The notes under the pieces were generated by a model. The model was not told the DNA's origin. It saw only the letters and a list, made by a program, of their open reading frames with translations, and made no database searches. Positions 21,070 through 31,617 of a stretch of 64,000 bases of DNA are shown in pieces. The stretch spans positions 558,001 through 622,000 of the forward strand of contig JAESUZ010000761.1 of assembly GCA_017311185.1 (NCBI GenBank), read 5' to 3'. Each line of letters opens with the position of its first letter. Within the stretch, counting starts at the first letter, position 1. The DNA is from Proteles cristata cristata (lineage: Eukaryota; Chordata; Mammalia; Carnivora; Hyaenidae). The translations under genes and the position numbers were made by a program.

Positions 21070-21224
21070 GGTTACAGAAATAAACATGTAACAACAAACA
21101 CACAGCTTGGCAAGTGATGTGACTCTCAGGCTGGTCAGGTGGCAGCCTGGAGGATTACTCCCCTCTTTAACAGGGAGCGGAGTCTCCAGAATATGGGACA
21201 GATGGACAAAGACAGAGACGTCAC

Positions 21225-21352
21225 CTGAGTCAACAAAGGCTTTCACAGGATGTCCATTCACTTTGCAGTTAATATAAAGCATCACTACTTGGCCAAAACT
21301 TTCAGGAGCCTCTTCCATAGCTATGGTCATGTTTTCCTCGATGTTCTGTTGC
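21225..21352 (-). CDS. DDI2: DDI2 exon 5: linker to protease, catalytic Asp252
   Basis: Completes Arg211 and encodes 212-253 ([20 protein letters not shown], then [22 protein letters not shown]) plus one base. VKAFVDS carries the catalytic aspartate of the retropepsin-like domain. Acceptor ggtttgttacag|GC, donor TCAG|GTGACG. It matches human residue for residue as far as I recall. A UBA52 retrocopy lies only about 100 bp upstream of the acceptor, on the opposite strand, but the acceptor tract itself is intact. Confidence 0.98.
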
Positions 21353-21449
21353 CTGTAACAAACCAAAAGCAAGTACAGTAAATTCATCATCTCCAGGAAG
21401 AGAAATCTGTTTCAGAAGTCACAGTATTAAAAACAGACTTGGCTTTCTC

Positions 21450-21925
21450 GCCAACGAGTGACAGACACAAAGATGCAGATCTTCGTGAAGACCCCGATGG
21501 GCGAGACCATCATCCTCGAGGTCGAGCCTGGTGACACCAGTGAGAAGGTCTAGGCTAAAATCCAAGACCAGGAGGGCATCTCGCCTGAGCAGCGGCACCT
21601 GTCTTCTGTGCACAAGCAGCCGGAGGACGGCTACATGATGCAGGGAGAGCCTGCCTTGCGCCCAGTGCCTGACCTGCGCCGCAGCCTCCTCCAGCCTTCC
21701 CTCCACGAGCCGGCCCAGAAATACAATTGCACCAAGATGATCTTCCGCAGGAGCCCCACTCACCTGCACCCCTGCGCTGTCAACTGCCGTAAGAAGTGTG
21801 GTCACAGCAACGACCTGTGGCCCAAGAGGAAGGTCAAATAAGGCCCTCCCACCGACTCTTCTGCCGCCTGCAGGATGGCCCCCTGCCCGAGCCCCTGGGG
21901 CTTTGTGCTTCAATAAAGTTTCCCT
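21450..21925 (+). pseudogene. UBA52P: UBA52 processed pseudogene (ubiquitin-ribosomal protein L40 fusion)
   Basis: From ATG at 21,473 the frame reads [23 protein letters not shown], then [23 protein letters not shown] and RKVK before TAA at 21,839-21,841. That is ubiquitin followed by ribosomal protein L40, in order and without introns. It has a stop inside the ubiquitin part (KV-TAG-AKI) and in-frame losses (about 122 codons against 128 in the parent), including around the ubiquitin C-terminus: the Leu-Arg-Gly-Gly needed for processing and conjugation is absent. The parent's AATAAA (21,912) survives, with a short decayed A-run after it. Inserted antisense to DDI2. Not functional. Confidence 0.92.
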
Positions 21926-22172
21926 TTCATTGACTGGGAAAAAAACCAACCACACTCCACAGATCTGTCTCTATCTTGTGCCCCTAGCATAGCCACCGAG
22001 TCGTGGCATCGGACACTGGTGCGCTCCCTGCAGCAGGTGAGGGAGTGGGCCGCAGCTGGCAGGAAATCTGAAGGCAAACAAACTGCTTTCACATAAACCG
22101 TTCTGTTCCCTTGACAAGCTCAGATGCAGGCAAATAAACCTCGGGACAGCAAGAGTCACAACCTTTGAGTTC

Positions 22173-22273
22173 CTGGAGCTGCTTTGGATTCTGTGTTCCC
22201 CTCTCTCTGCCCCTCCCTCGCTCGCACTCTGTCTCTCTCTCAAAAATAAACAAACATTAAAAAAAAAAAAAAG
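22173..22273 (+). mobile_element. CAN-SINE, 5'-truncated
   Basis: Only the 3' half: gagctgctttggattctgtg to caaaaataaacaaacatt and poly(A). Confidence 0.85.
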
Positions 22274-22486
22274 ACAGTTGGGAAATCTAATACACAGAGG
22301 TTTCAACTGCCCTGCTGGGTCTGCTGCTTAACCTCCAAGACTGGGTTTTCTGCCTGGAAACGAGGGGGCTCCCACCCTAGGACTGCTGAGGGGGTGCGGC
22401 ATCTAGAACACCACGTTAACAGAAGAGCAGATGCTGCGAAAACACACGTCTCTTTAGCTACCTGGCTATCGCCTAGAAAACCATAC

Positions 22487-22503
22487 ACACACACACACAC
22501 ACA
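22487..22503 (+). repeat. (CA)n microsatellite
   Basis: About eight ACs in intron 4. Confidence 0.9.
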
Positions 22504-23483
22504 CCCCAGTTCACTTGGCCCATCAAACCATTTCTTCTAACATTAGACATATTCTAATTCTTAAAAGAGAAAGAGATATAAAACACTCCCTAACACGACC
22601 AACATTAGTGGGAAGGAGAGAGGGGGCCAGGCAACATACCCCAAGATTGAGGCACTAACAGAACAGGGCCCAAGATTCGGATAAACTGTAACCGCAAAGG
22701 AGGGGCTAGCGCATCACACACGGCCACCTGCGCGTGTGAACCTCCCCGGGAACGCAGCCACACGGCTCAGTCCGTCTTGCTGGGTCCTCTCTGGCTGCTC
22801 TGGTACTGCGCTGGTGGACGTGAGCGCTAGTGGCGGAGACGACACAGCCTGCAGACCCTAAAATATTTACCATCGGGCTCCTTAGGGACAAAGTGTGCCG
22901 AGCCCTGTTCTAAACTGTGATGACTGTCTTTTCTGTAGTAATACTCTACCTCAAATGAACTGCTGGGTTTGGCAGGCATTCTGTAAAAATTCATGAAACT
23001 TCTCAGAAAGTCAAAGGCACCCTCATTTACTCTAGTCGGGGAAACATTTTACTCCAGTGTATACACATGCTGAGTAATCACTGGTGCAACACACCAAATG
23101 AAACTTCAAAAGGCCTTTGAGAGAATTACACGGCTTTTCTCTTATGCCACGTTATTAAATTTAGAAACGAACAAAAATTAGTTGTATACTCCTGACCTTG
23201 CATTGACTCCAACCAAGATAAATTTTAGCAAAAAATCTTCTGAGATAATACCAGTCACTTTGGCTATTCTGGGCTCTGTATGTATGTAGAGTCTCTTCAG
23301 AGGCACAAGGTCTTCTAGAAAAGAATGTATGCGTTACCCGACTTCCTTAAGCTCCCAGGGCCCTCCACAAGCTACAAATAAGCCTCATCTCACAGCTACT
23401 CTGCCAACTGCGCAGGGTCAGGGGGTGGCTACATGCCCCCTCACTCTCCTTCCTACCTCTCCTGCTTCTAGGTGGAACACATC

Positions 23484-24101
23484 TATTTTTTTTTTTTTTT
23501 TAAGAGAGCGAGCATGCAAGAGCGCATGCACGTGTGGACTCCACTTCTCTCCCATCACTCTGTGGGACAGACTTTACTTGTGACCACAAACAGCTTTTGA
23601 GACGTTTCTGGTCCATAATTCTTCACTTGAGAAAGAGAGAGAGTGGGGCACCTGGGTGGCTTAGTCGGTTAAGCGTCCGACTTTCGCTTAGGTCATGATC
23701 TCGCGGTTCGTGGGTTCGAGTCCGCGTCGGGCTCTGTGCTGACTGCCAGCTCAGAGCCTGGAGCCTATTTCAGAGTCTGTGACTCCCTCTCTCTCTGACC
23801 CTCCCCTGCTCACACTGTCTCTCTCTCTCCTAGAAATAAATAAAACATTAAAAAAAAATTAAAAAAAAAAAGAAAGAAAGAGAGAGAGAGTGGGCACAGG
23901 GTGGAGGTGCAAAGTGGGGGCAGGGAGGGAGAGAGAGGGAGAGAAGAAATAGAGTGAGAGAGACAGAGAGAGAGACTGTCCCAAGCTGGCTCCACGCTCA
24001 GCATGGAGACCGACACAGGGCTCAATCCCATGACCCTGGGGTCACAACCTGAGCTGAAACAAGAGTCGGACATTCAACCGAGTGAACCACCCAGGCGTCC
24101 C
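23484..24101 (-). mobile_element. CAN-SINE with apparent 3' transduction, interrupted by another SINE
   Basis: TSD gaacacatctatt at 23,474 and 24,103 bounds one insertion. Read on the minus strand it has a SINE head and body (24,101 to about 23,873), then the nested SINE, then about 125 nt of non-SINE sequence (23,515-23,640) before the A-tail. Without the nested copy it is about 390 bp, against about 220 for a normal copy. Confidence 0.7.
23644..23872 (+). mobile_element. CAN-SINE, TAG type, nested
   Basis: ggggcacctgggtggcttag to ctcctagaaataaataaaac. It sits inside the GA tract of the minus-strand SINE, with gaaagagagagagagtgg-like duplicated flanks. Confidence 0.9.
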
Positions 24102-25573
24102 TGAACACATCTATTCTTGAGAATTATGTCAGGTTCCCTTTTAAATGCACTGTAGTCAAGTTCAGAGAACACAAGTTTCTTCCTATTTCTCTGGGAAGAT
24201 TTAATTAGTGAGATTTTTTTCCCCAAAAAATATTCATATACTAATATGTTAATGCAATTAATGGGGACACTTAATCAACAAGAACACAAGTGAATGGCTA
24301 AGGTCTGTAATGGATTCTGGCATACAATTTAAATATCTCTGATTTCAAATGTAGTTGGAGAAACAGGAGATAAAATAACCATTATCTGACTTCCAAGCTG
24401 ACCCAATTCAGGCTTCATTCAAGTAACCAAGGATTATGACAAAGAACACAGTTCTTCAGGGCCCCCTTACCTGCAAGGGGTACATTCCGTGACCTCCAGC
24501 AGATGCCCACAACCACAAACAGTACTGAACCCTGCCTCCTATGTGCTTTCCTGGATGTTCACACTGATGGTAAAGCTTACTTATCAGTGAGGCACAGTAA
24601 GAGATAAACAACGATAATTTAATAGGACAACTATAACATTCTGTGACACGTTACGTGATGTGGCCTCTCCCAAAACCTCTTACTGTACTGTACTCAGGCG
24701 CTAAAATGCCCACGCGATGAGATGAAGTGACGCGAAGGACACAGGCCTCGTGACGCTGTGTGAGGCCACTACTGACCACTGACCGATCTGCTTCCGGGCG
24801 GCGGTTAAACGGCGTGTAAGGGGCAAGACTGCCGCACTAGGGCCTTCACAACAAACACACTGTGGGGGTGGGGCTGGGGGCGGCCGTGCTTCCATTCTAA
24901 CGCACCGGCTGGCCTCTTTCTGTGCCTCTTGACGAGGTCGGCATTAGCATCCTTATACCTCCCCCGGGCCCACCTCTTAACCCGCTGCTCCATCTGACTG
25001 GGGAACAGAGCACAAGCATCTGCCTTTTTAAAGCTGCTCATGTGATGTTACCCGAGCCCCGGGTGTGAGGAACTGGAGCAGGAAGTGTGCCTGGCAGTCT
25101 GCTTACACGGAGGCCGGCTCGAAAAGTGCACCAGGGACACACCCAGAACTCCAAGGGCCCCTCAGTCCAGGGCTGTCTCATCCAATCACGCCCAGGCCTG
25201 GCTTTCATTAGGGCTCACGCATTCTGCCTAAGGATGGAGACCGCAGTCTGCCTGGACAGACAGCCTGACAGCCTCCCCGAACCGAGGCTTCTGCTCAGAC
25301 CTGGGGGTCATCGCCCTGGAGCTGCTTCATGATGCACCGCAGGCTAGTCCAGGGGTCGTCATTAAAGTCACCAGGTTCGGTATCTGTGCTTTGTAATGTT
25401 AAATCAACACATGAGAAGAGGAGGGGAGAGAGTGACCTAGAAGGCTAAAGTTACTATCTCAAACGCAAAACAAGGATGCTACCTCAAAGCAGATGTCCAA
25501 CTGATACCAGGTCACCTGTCATCTGGGAAACCTGGATTCTCTAAGACTTGCTCTTTAGGTGAAGGGTCATTAC

Positions 25574-25700
25574 CTTATATCTTCTTCTATTTTTGCCTGA
25601 GCTTCAAGATCAAAAGGGTCAGCAGAAAAGAGACGAATCCTTTCTTGCTCTCTCCGGGCTCGGTCCTGCTGCTGCTCCACCAGGACCCTAGAAAATTTCT
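25574..25700 (-). CDS. DDI2: DDI2 exon 4: helical domain
   Basis: Completes Glu169, encodes 170-210 ([20 protein letters not shown], then [21 protein letters not shown]) and the first two bases of Arg211. This is the second half of the four-helix 'helical domain of Ddi' (HDD), thought to help present ubiquitinated substrates. Acceptor atttttgtag|AG, donor AAG|GTAATG. Identical to the recalled human sequence. Confidence 0.98.
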
Positions 25701-26129
25701 CTACAAAAATAAGGGGGGGAAATCTTGAGTACCACTCTATTTCCATGCTCTATTAGTACTTTTCCAGAACAAACGGTCTCTCAAAATACAGCTATAAAAG
25801 ATGCAGACAGGATGCCTCCGAGAATTATTTTAAATGAGCTATTACATTTACTTGCTATTTCCGAGGCAAGACTATGTCGCCTAAATTCAGTATAAAGAAA
25901 TAAAGTATTTGCAAAAATCATTTATTCCTGTAAGAAATTATCCTTCATACTGTTTCTACTCAGGGATAACAATATTTTGATTCAAATCAGCAGGAATAAC
26001 TATCTGTGTCGCAGATACACGACCCACTCCTCTCCGCTCAGCCCCGCTGCCCTCATCCACCCATTACCCAGAACTGAAACAGAGCACAACACCACGGAAT
26101 GTGGTCGGTGGTGCTGTCACTGCCTGTGT

Positions 26130-26265
26130 GGTGACAGATGGTGGCCACACTCGCAGCGGGCACAGCATGAGGTGTGGACCTGATGAATCACTGTGTTGTG
26201 GACCTGTAACTGCTGTAACGTTGTGTGTCAACTATACTTTGATTAAAAACAACAAAACCCACAGA
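26130..26265 (+). mobile_element. L1 3' UTR fragment (carnivore type)
   Basis: gatgaatcactgtgttgtgg... ending tttgattaaaaacaaca resembles the terminal block of carnivore L1 3' UTRs. Confidence 0.5.
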
Positions 26266-26479
26266 GCACTACGGCCCCCTTTTTCCTGTTTTAGTGTCAC
26301 TCTCTTTAGAATACTCTCTACCACAAACCAGAGTAAGTTAAAGGCAAACTACTGTCAGCCTACCCATATGACCTGATGACGAACGGGCAGGAAAAGGAGA
26401 AAGAAGAAAATACTGTTTGCTATAAAACGTATGTCACAAAAACCACCTTAATCTTGCTATTTCTCAAATGAGGGTGTAT

Positions 26480-26880
26480 TTAAATGTATAAAGTTCTACG
26501 TGCCATCATCGTGGTCTTTGGCGGTTAGATACACTGCATAAGAAATTAAAGACACCGAGATAACGATCATATGAACTATTAATACACACATGTGAATGAA
26601 TCTAAACAATATTAAGCTCAGCAAAAGAAGCCTAACACGAGAGAGGACACGCTGGGTGATTCCACGAACCCGAAGACCGAAAACTTGATGATCAGAACGG
26701 CAGTAGCCCATAAGGGGAAGAAACTGACTAGCAGAGAACCCACTGGAATTCTGGAGTGGGAAAAATGTTCTATTATCTTGACTAGGATGGCGGCTGCATG
26801 AGTTTTCGAAAACTCAATGAACTGTATACTTAAAATCTGCACATTTGTTAGGTAATTATTACCTCAATGGTCTACTGAAG
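26480..26880 (+). mobile_element. Old L1 3' UTR fragment
   Basis: 'ctcagcaaaagaagccta', 'tggcggctgcatgag' and 'caatgaactgtatacttaaa' recall the end of L1M elements (nearby probable full copies show the same order). Confidence 0.5.
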
Positions 26881-27510
26881 AATGAGCTACTGAATGTCAC
26901 ATTTTAAAATTTAATCAGCACAGTTGCATAAACCCACGAGTAAAACTGGAGAAATTTACAGAGGAAAACTTAATTCATCGAGCTGACTAAAAATAAACAT
27001 TCTGTTTAACAGAAGAATGGCTCAAATACGGCAGCAAGGGGCTCTCGTTAAGCTTGGGGTGGGTGAGAGCCAGGGGGTTCCATTTCACCACACAGGCTTG
27101 ATGGCACCGGACAGGTTCTCTGTCACTAAAAGCATTTCACCGGGCATCAGCTGGCTTACCGGAGCTCTCTCGAACTCCAGAGAGAGTGAGGCTCCCACTA
27201 AACAGGTGAAATAAAATACCAGTCCCTAGGACACGCGCTGTGAAAGTAATTTGGGGGAAAATGTCAATTAAGCAGGCTGGACAAGCTGCATTTCCGAGCT
27301 CTGTGCCATGTAAAACTTGACCATGACCGCCAGTCAACTCGGCCTTCGGCATGAGCATCACTTGACCTCTGGGAGAGCAACTGGTGTGTTCAAGAGACCG
27401 CGTGGCGCGGTGGGCTGAACACCCCAGTCGCTTGAGTGTCTCTAAATGTGCTGCGCCACAACTACTGCCCCTTGGGTTTGCTCGACAGTTTTCCGGATCG
27501 ACAGGCTTAC

Positions 27511-27747
27511 CAAGGTCTCCGCTGAGCAGAGCGTCCGCCAGGGGTGGATTGCGCTCCTTCAGCAAGGACAGCTCGTGGGGGTTGGCCAGCAACATGTCTC
27601 GGAGCAAGGCTGGATTGTCCAAGCCCTGAGGAGATGAAGCTATGTCCCCGGGAGACGAGTGGGACTGCTGTGCTCCTGGTGGCGGGCGCTGCCGGGAGCC
27701 GGACGTGCCAGGCACGGCTATACTACGGAAGTCTATTCGGGGTAAGT
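27511..27747 (-). CDS. DDI2: DDI2 exon 3: linker and start of helical domain
   Basis: Completes Asn90, encodes 91-168 ([15 protein letters not shown]... to ...ADALLSGDL) and the first base of Glu169. The first ~35 residues are a Ser/Pro/Gln-rich linker after the UBL. It holds most of the changes from human that I can see (FRS for [14 protein letters not shown] for GEIT). From [20 protein letters not shown] the sequence is the conserved HDD start. Acceptor ttttccccaacag|AC, donor CTTG|GTAAGC. Confidence 0.97.
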
Positions 27748-28030
27748 CTGTTGGGGAAAATCGGTTCAAAGTTTACTTCCAGTGACTCCACACAAACAAG
27801 CATTTGAAGGGAAGAGCAGAACATCTGCTGGTACATGGTCCACGGCACATGGCACATGGCAACTGCAGGCATCTGACCTTTCCTCCGCTCTTTCGTGCCG
27901 ACTGAATATAGAGACTGCAGTCTAAGTGAACCCACGGCAAGAATAGCAAAGGGGTGCAGGCAATGGTAATAACCCTAGATTCCTGGCTTATACGATATCG
28001 CAGAGGAGATAAGTTTTTACTTATTTGCAT

Positions 28031-28241
28031 TTTTTTAATATTTATTTATTTTTGAGAGATAGAGAGACAGAGTGTGAGCGGGGCAGGGGCAGAGAGAGAG
28101 AGAGGGAGACATAGAATCCAAAGCAGGCTCCAGGTTCTGGCCTGTCAGCTGAGCCCAACACAGGGCTCGAACCCATGAACCGCATGATCATGACCTGAAC
28201 CTAAGTGGGACGCTTAACCGACTGGGCCACCCAGGCGCCCC
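28031..28241 (-). mobile_element. CAN-SINE, CAA type
   Basis: tttttttaatatttatttat to gactgggccacccaggcgcccc. TSD roughly acttatttgcattt / acctgtttgtattt. Confidence 0.92.
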
Positions 28242-28689
28242 TACCTGTTTGTATTTTTTAAAAATTAAAGCTAGTCTCAGTAAACATAACCATGCTAAGC
28301 TGGATGTAATTCCTGAGAAAAATCCTAGTCTGTTTTGATAGGTCTCAAAGGGCCTGAAGACCTTGGGTAAAGAATACTATACAAACCAAGTGAACTGCAT
28401 AAATTTTAGATGTAAAATTCTACAAGTCTCTGTTAAACATACTCGTTCTCAGAATTTACCCTTTCATCTGTGCATCACGGCTAACTCCTCTCCTGGCCCC
28501 AGGGAGCTAGCAGCTATAATCGCTTTATAGGAGAGACAAACAGAAGAAAAGCAACATGCCCAGGTTCTCAGTGCTGAGGTCACCAAAAGACAGAACAGAT
28601 TTAGAGGCTACAATTCCCAGGTTCTATAATCAAGGCTGAGCTGACCTTATTAGAATGAAAGGAAAATAAAAGGGAGCCTTACACAAAGG

Positions 28690-28965
28690 ACCCACATATT
28701 ATGATTCCATTTATACGAAATGTCCAGAATAGGAAAATACACAGAGACAGAAAGTAGACTGACGGCTGCCTATGGCTAGAGGCCTGGAGGCAGATGGGGT
28801 ATGACTGCTAATAGGCCAGTTTCCTTACGCGGTGATGAGAATGTGCTACAACTGACTGTAGTCATGGCTGCACAAGTCGGAATATACTAAAAATGAACTG
28901 TACCCCTTACATGAGTGAATTGTATGGTATATGAATGATACCTCAAGAAAACCATTACTTAAAAA
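28690..28965 (+). mobile_element. L1 3' UTR fragment
   Basis: ttatgattccatttatacga, ggctgcctatggctagaggc and gtgaattgtatggtatatga mark the old L1 3' end. Confidence 0.6.
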
Positions 28966-29166
28966 AGAGTTTTACCTTAAAAAAGTAGAGCAGAACCAGA
29001 ATAGGGGCTAGAGCTGAGTGAATGCACATGTCCTCCATCCCCAAAATGTGCCTGATGGTCACTGCTGGTTCCAAGGTGAGGCTACCTTGAAACTTTGGGG
29101 ACATCAACTAGAAGAAGGGAATCCTTAAACTCAAGTGTCATTTTCTGCCTCTTAGCATGGGTTCAA

Positions 29167-29382
29167 CTAGCCACGTCCTTCAAACAGACCTAGGCTGGCA
29201 GCTAGTAAGTGTGTGTGTGTGTGTGTGTGTGTACACATGCACATGTGTACGAGGGAGTTAATCCATACCGACCAGCTAGCCACGTCCTTCAAACAGACCT
29301 AGGCTGGCAGCTAGTAAGTGTGTGTGTGTGTGTGCGTACACATGCACATGTGTACGAGGGAGTTAATCCATACCGACCTGCA
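29167..29382 (+). repeat. Direct tandem duplication, two ~108-bp units, each with a (GT)n core
   Basis: Unit 1 runs from 29,167 and unit 2 from 29,276. Both read ctagccacgtccttcaaaca, ggctggcagctagtaagtg, (GT)n, acacatgcacatgtgtacga, gttaatccataccgacc. They differ mainly in GT number and one GC change. Confidence 0.95.
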
Positions 29383-30696
29383 AAGCATATATGGGTGGGC
29401 CTTCTCTGTGGGGCAATGGGGCAAGAAATTTTTATCTCTAACCCCATTAACACTTATCTTGAGAGTCCACTCGCTTCAGAAGAATTTTGAAAAACTTGTT
29501 TACCTGATAGACTAGATCTGCTCCCCTCCCCCACAGACTGGCTCACTTGTCCATATGGGCCAGTATGGGGGACAGAAAACAAGGTTCTCCAGAACTAACA
29601 ATTTCACCAAATTAACCAAAGGCAGAGTTGGGGTTTTTTTTGACTGACATGTTCAAGTCGCAACTTTCTGAAGTTTCATAGTAGGCCCAAGGGGCTAACG
29701 TGACCCTGATCTAGGAGGAACCGTGCTGCTGGTCTCTTTCAGACCCAGTTTTGGGCCGGATGGATGTACTACACACTGTTCTAAGTTGGCATGTATCATC
29801 ATCACCCAGGCACCCATCAGCTGTCACCACAAACTTTAAGCCAACTGACCTAGAGACTAACCAGCATTTGAAGACATCTACCTGGAGACAGCAAGGAATG
29901 GAAAACACTATTACATTTCATCAAACAGTTCCACATCAGAACCATGTCAACTTCTGGCAGATCAGAAACCCCTCTGAGTATCTGAAGAAAGTTACAGACC
30001 CTCTTGCCATCAAGGGCACACATGCTCACAGCCACGCAATTGTGCATGTTATTTTAGGGACGCAGAAACATTCTAAATCCCAAAGCACAGTTTCCAGACT
30101 ATAAACCCCTATTCCGGATAGAACACTGAGACAGGTAAGTTTCCTTTCACATGATTAACATGGCTGGTGGGCACAGAGCAGAATTTGGTGGTCCAGCTGC
30201 CTAATGTTCATAAAGCTCAGTATCATGGAAGAAGTACCACATTTTAGTTCCCATATCTTCACTTACTAGCCATGTAACACTGAAGACATTACTTAAAATT
30301 GGAGCTTCGTCTGTTAATGATAACAAATTATAAAGAGGAAGCTCTTCTCCTATAACCATGCTGAGATCCTGTGCAATGTGCATGCAAGTGCCTGGCTGAC
30401 TGTAAAATGCTCCACTCAGGCCTACTAGCTGCGGGCCAGACACAGAGCAGCCAAAGTCAGTCAGGAATCACGGGCATAGGTGGCCTCTTAAGTCCTTCCC
30501 CAGGATAAAGTTCTCATTGATCACAAAGGAAGTGAACATTTATCGAGGGCATGCTGTGTGCTGAAGGCTGCGCTATTCTCAGAGCTAAGGAAATGGCCGT
30601 AGAGAAGCAGACCCCGCAGTCTGCACCCGAAGCCGGTCCACAGCTCAGACCCACTGAGTTATGCTATCTTCTGATGCTTGATCAGGGATGCCTTAC

Positions 30697-30826
30697 TTGG
30701 GAACTGCACTGGAGGTCGAGGGTCTGCATTCTCCTTCTGTCGTAAAATCACAACGTCCCCGTCTTTCAAGCCGTAGGAAGCCAGCGATCTGTGGTTGTCT
30801 GTGAGGGGTCTTTCAGCATAAACGAT
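30697..30826 (-). CDS. DDI2: DDI2 exon 2: second half of ubiquitin-like domain
   Basis: Encodes 47-89 (IVYAERPLTDNHRSLASYGL, then KDGDVVILRQKENADPRPPVQFP) plus one base of Asn90. Completes the UBL begun in exon 1. It keeps the YGLKDGDVV strand that resembles the ubiquitin core but has no diglycine tail, as expected for a shuttle-factor UBL that docks on the proteasome. Acceptor ttctggttgtag|AT, donor CCAA|GTAAGG. Confidence 0.98.
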
Positions 30827-31145
30827 CTACAACCAGAAAAGATTTCACAGTATAAAGCACTGAGAAATAACATGGCACAAAGCAGGAAGACTACATATGT
30901 GTCCCTTTTCATCAGATGTCAGTCCGTGCTCAAAACCCTACAATGGTTTCCCATCACACCTGCAAACAAAAGCCCAAATCCTTCCCGTTACCTGCTGGGT
31001 CCAACAATTTGGTCCCTGACTCCCCCTCTGACTTCATCTCATACCGTAATTGCTGTTCCCTAAATAATGTGATCAACTTCCCCCTTGGAACTGTTTCACT
31101 TTCTCTTCTCTCTACCTGAGAAATGTTCTTTCCACAGCCATTTCT

Positions 31146-31240
31146 TTTTCAAGTAAGCTCTATGCCCAACATGGGGGTTGAACTTACCACCCTAAAATCA
31201 AGAGCTGCATGCTCTACTGACTGAGCCGACCAGATGCCCA
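31146..31240 (-). mobile_element. CAN-SINE, short type, in L2
   Basis: ttcaagtaagctctatgccc to gagccgaccagatgccca. Confidence 0.8.
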
Positions 31241-31374
31241 CCCTCCCACCACCACCCCCGCCATCATTCTTTTTTAAGGTCTCTGATCAAACATAACCTT
31301 TCCAGAGCTCTTCACTAATCACCCTATTTAAAATGTACTCTCATCTCTCATATTAAGTATCTATTTCTCTTTAA

Positions 31375-31451
31375 AAAAATTTTTTTAAATGTTTATTTGT
31401 TTTTGAGAGAGAGAGGCAGAGCATGACTGGTGGAGGGGCAGAGAGAGAAAG

Positions 31452-31493
<42 letters not shown>

Positions 31494-31617
31494 GCAGACA
31501 CAGAATCCAAAGCAAGCTCCAGGCTCTGAGCTGTCAGCAAAGAGCCTGACGCGGGGTGTGAGATCGTGACCAGAACCGAAGTAGGCCGCTTAACCAACTG
31601 AGCCACCCAGGGGCCCC
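31375..31617 (-). mobile_element. CAN-SINE, CAA type, expanded GA tract
   Basis: (GAGAGAAA)n expansion inside the GA region. TSD ttaagtatc(t/c)atttct. Confidence 0.92.

Larger units (their letters stand above)
17624..21224 (-). other. DDI2 intron 5
   Basis: 3.6 kb: SINEs at 18,462, 19,131, 20,285 and 20,957, a MaLR-type LTR at 19,041-19,650, L2-like text at about 18,880-19,040 and a MIR at about 19,930-20,110. Remaining sequence has no recognised function. Confidence 0.85.
21353..25573 (-). other. DDI2 intron 4
   Basis: 4.2 kb: UBA52 retrocopy, 5'-truncated SINE at 22,173, a (CA)n run at 22,487-22,503, the composite SINE at 23,484-24,101, and a moderately GC-rich stretch at 24,700-25,330 with no recognised gene. 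Confidence 0.85.
25701..27510 (-). other. DDI2 intron 3
   Basis: 1.8 kb with two probable L1 3'-end fragments (26,130-26,265 and 26,480-26,880), otherwise unannotated. No SINEs. Confidence 0.85.
27748..30696 (-). other. DDI2 intron 2
   Basis: 2.9 kb: one SINE (28,031), an L1 3' fragment (28,690-28,965), a direct tandem duplication (29,167-29,382), and otherwise unique sequence. Confidence 0.85.

Noticed and set aside
21419..21955. 178-codon minus-strand frame in intron 4
   Set aside because: Antisense of the UBA52 retrocopy; parent coding sequence is GC-rich and leaves its reverse strand open.
24700..25340. GC-rich stretch in intron 4 as a hidden exon
   Set aside because: No frame with recognisable product and phase-matching splice sites; DDI2 exons 4 and 5 already join exactly.
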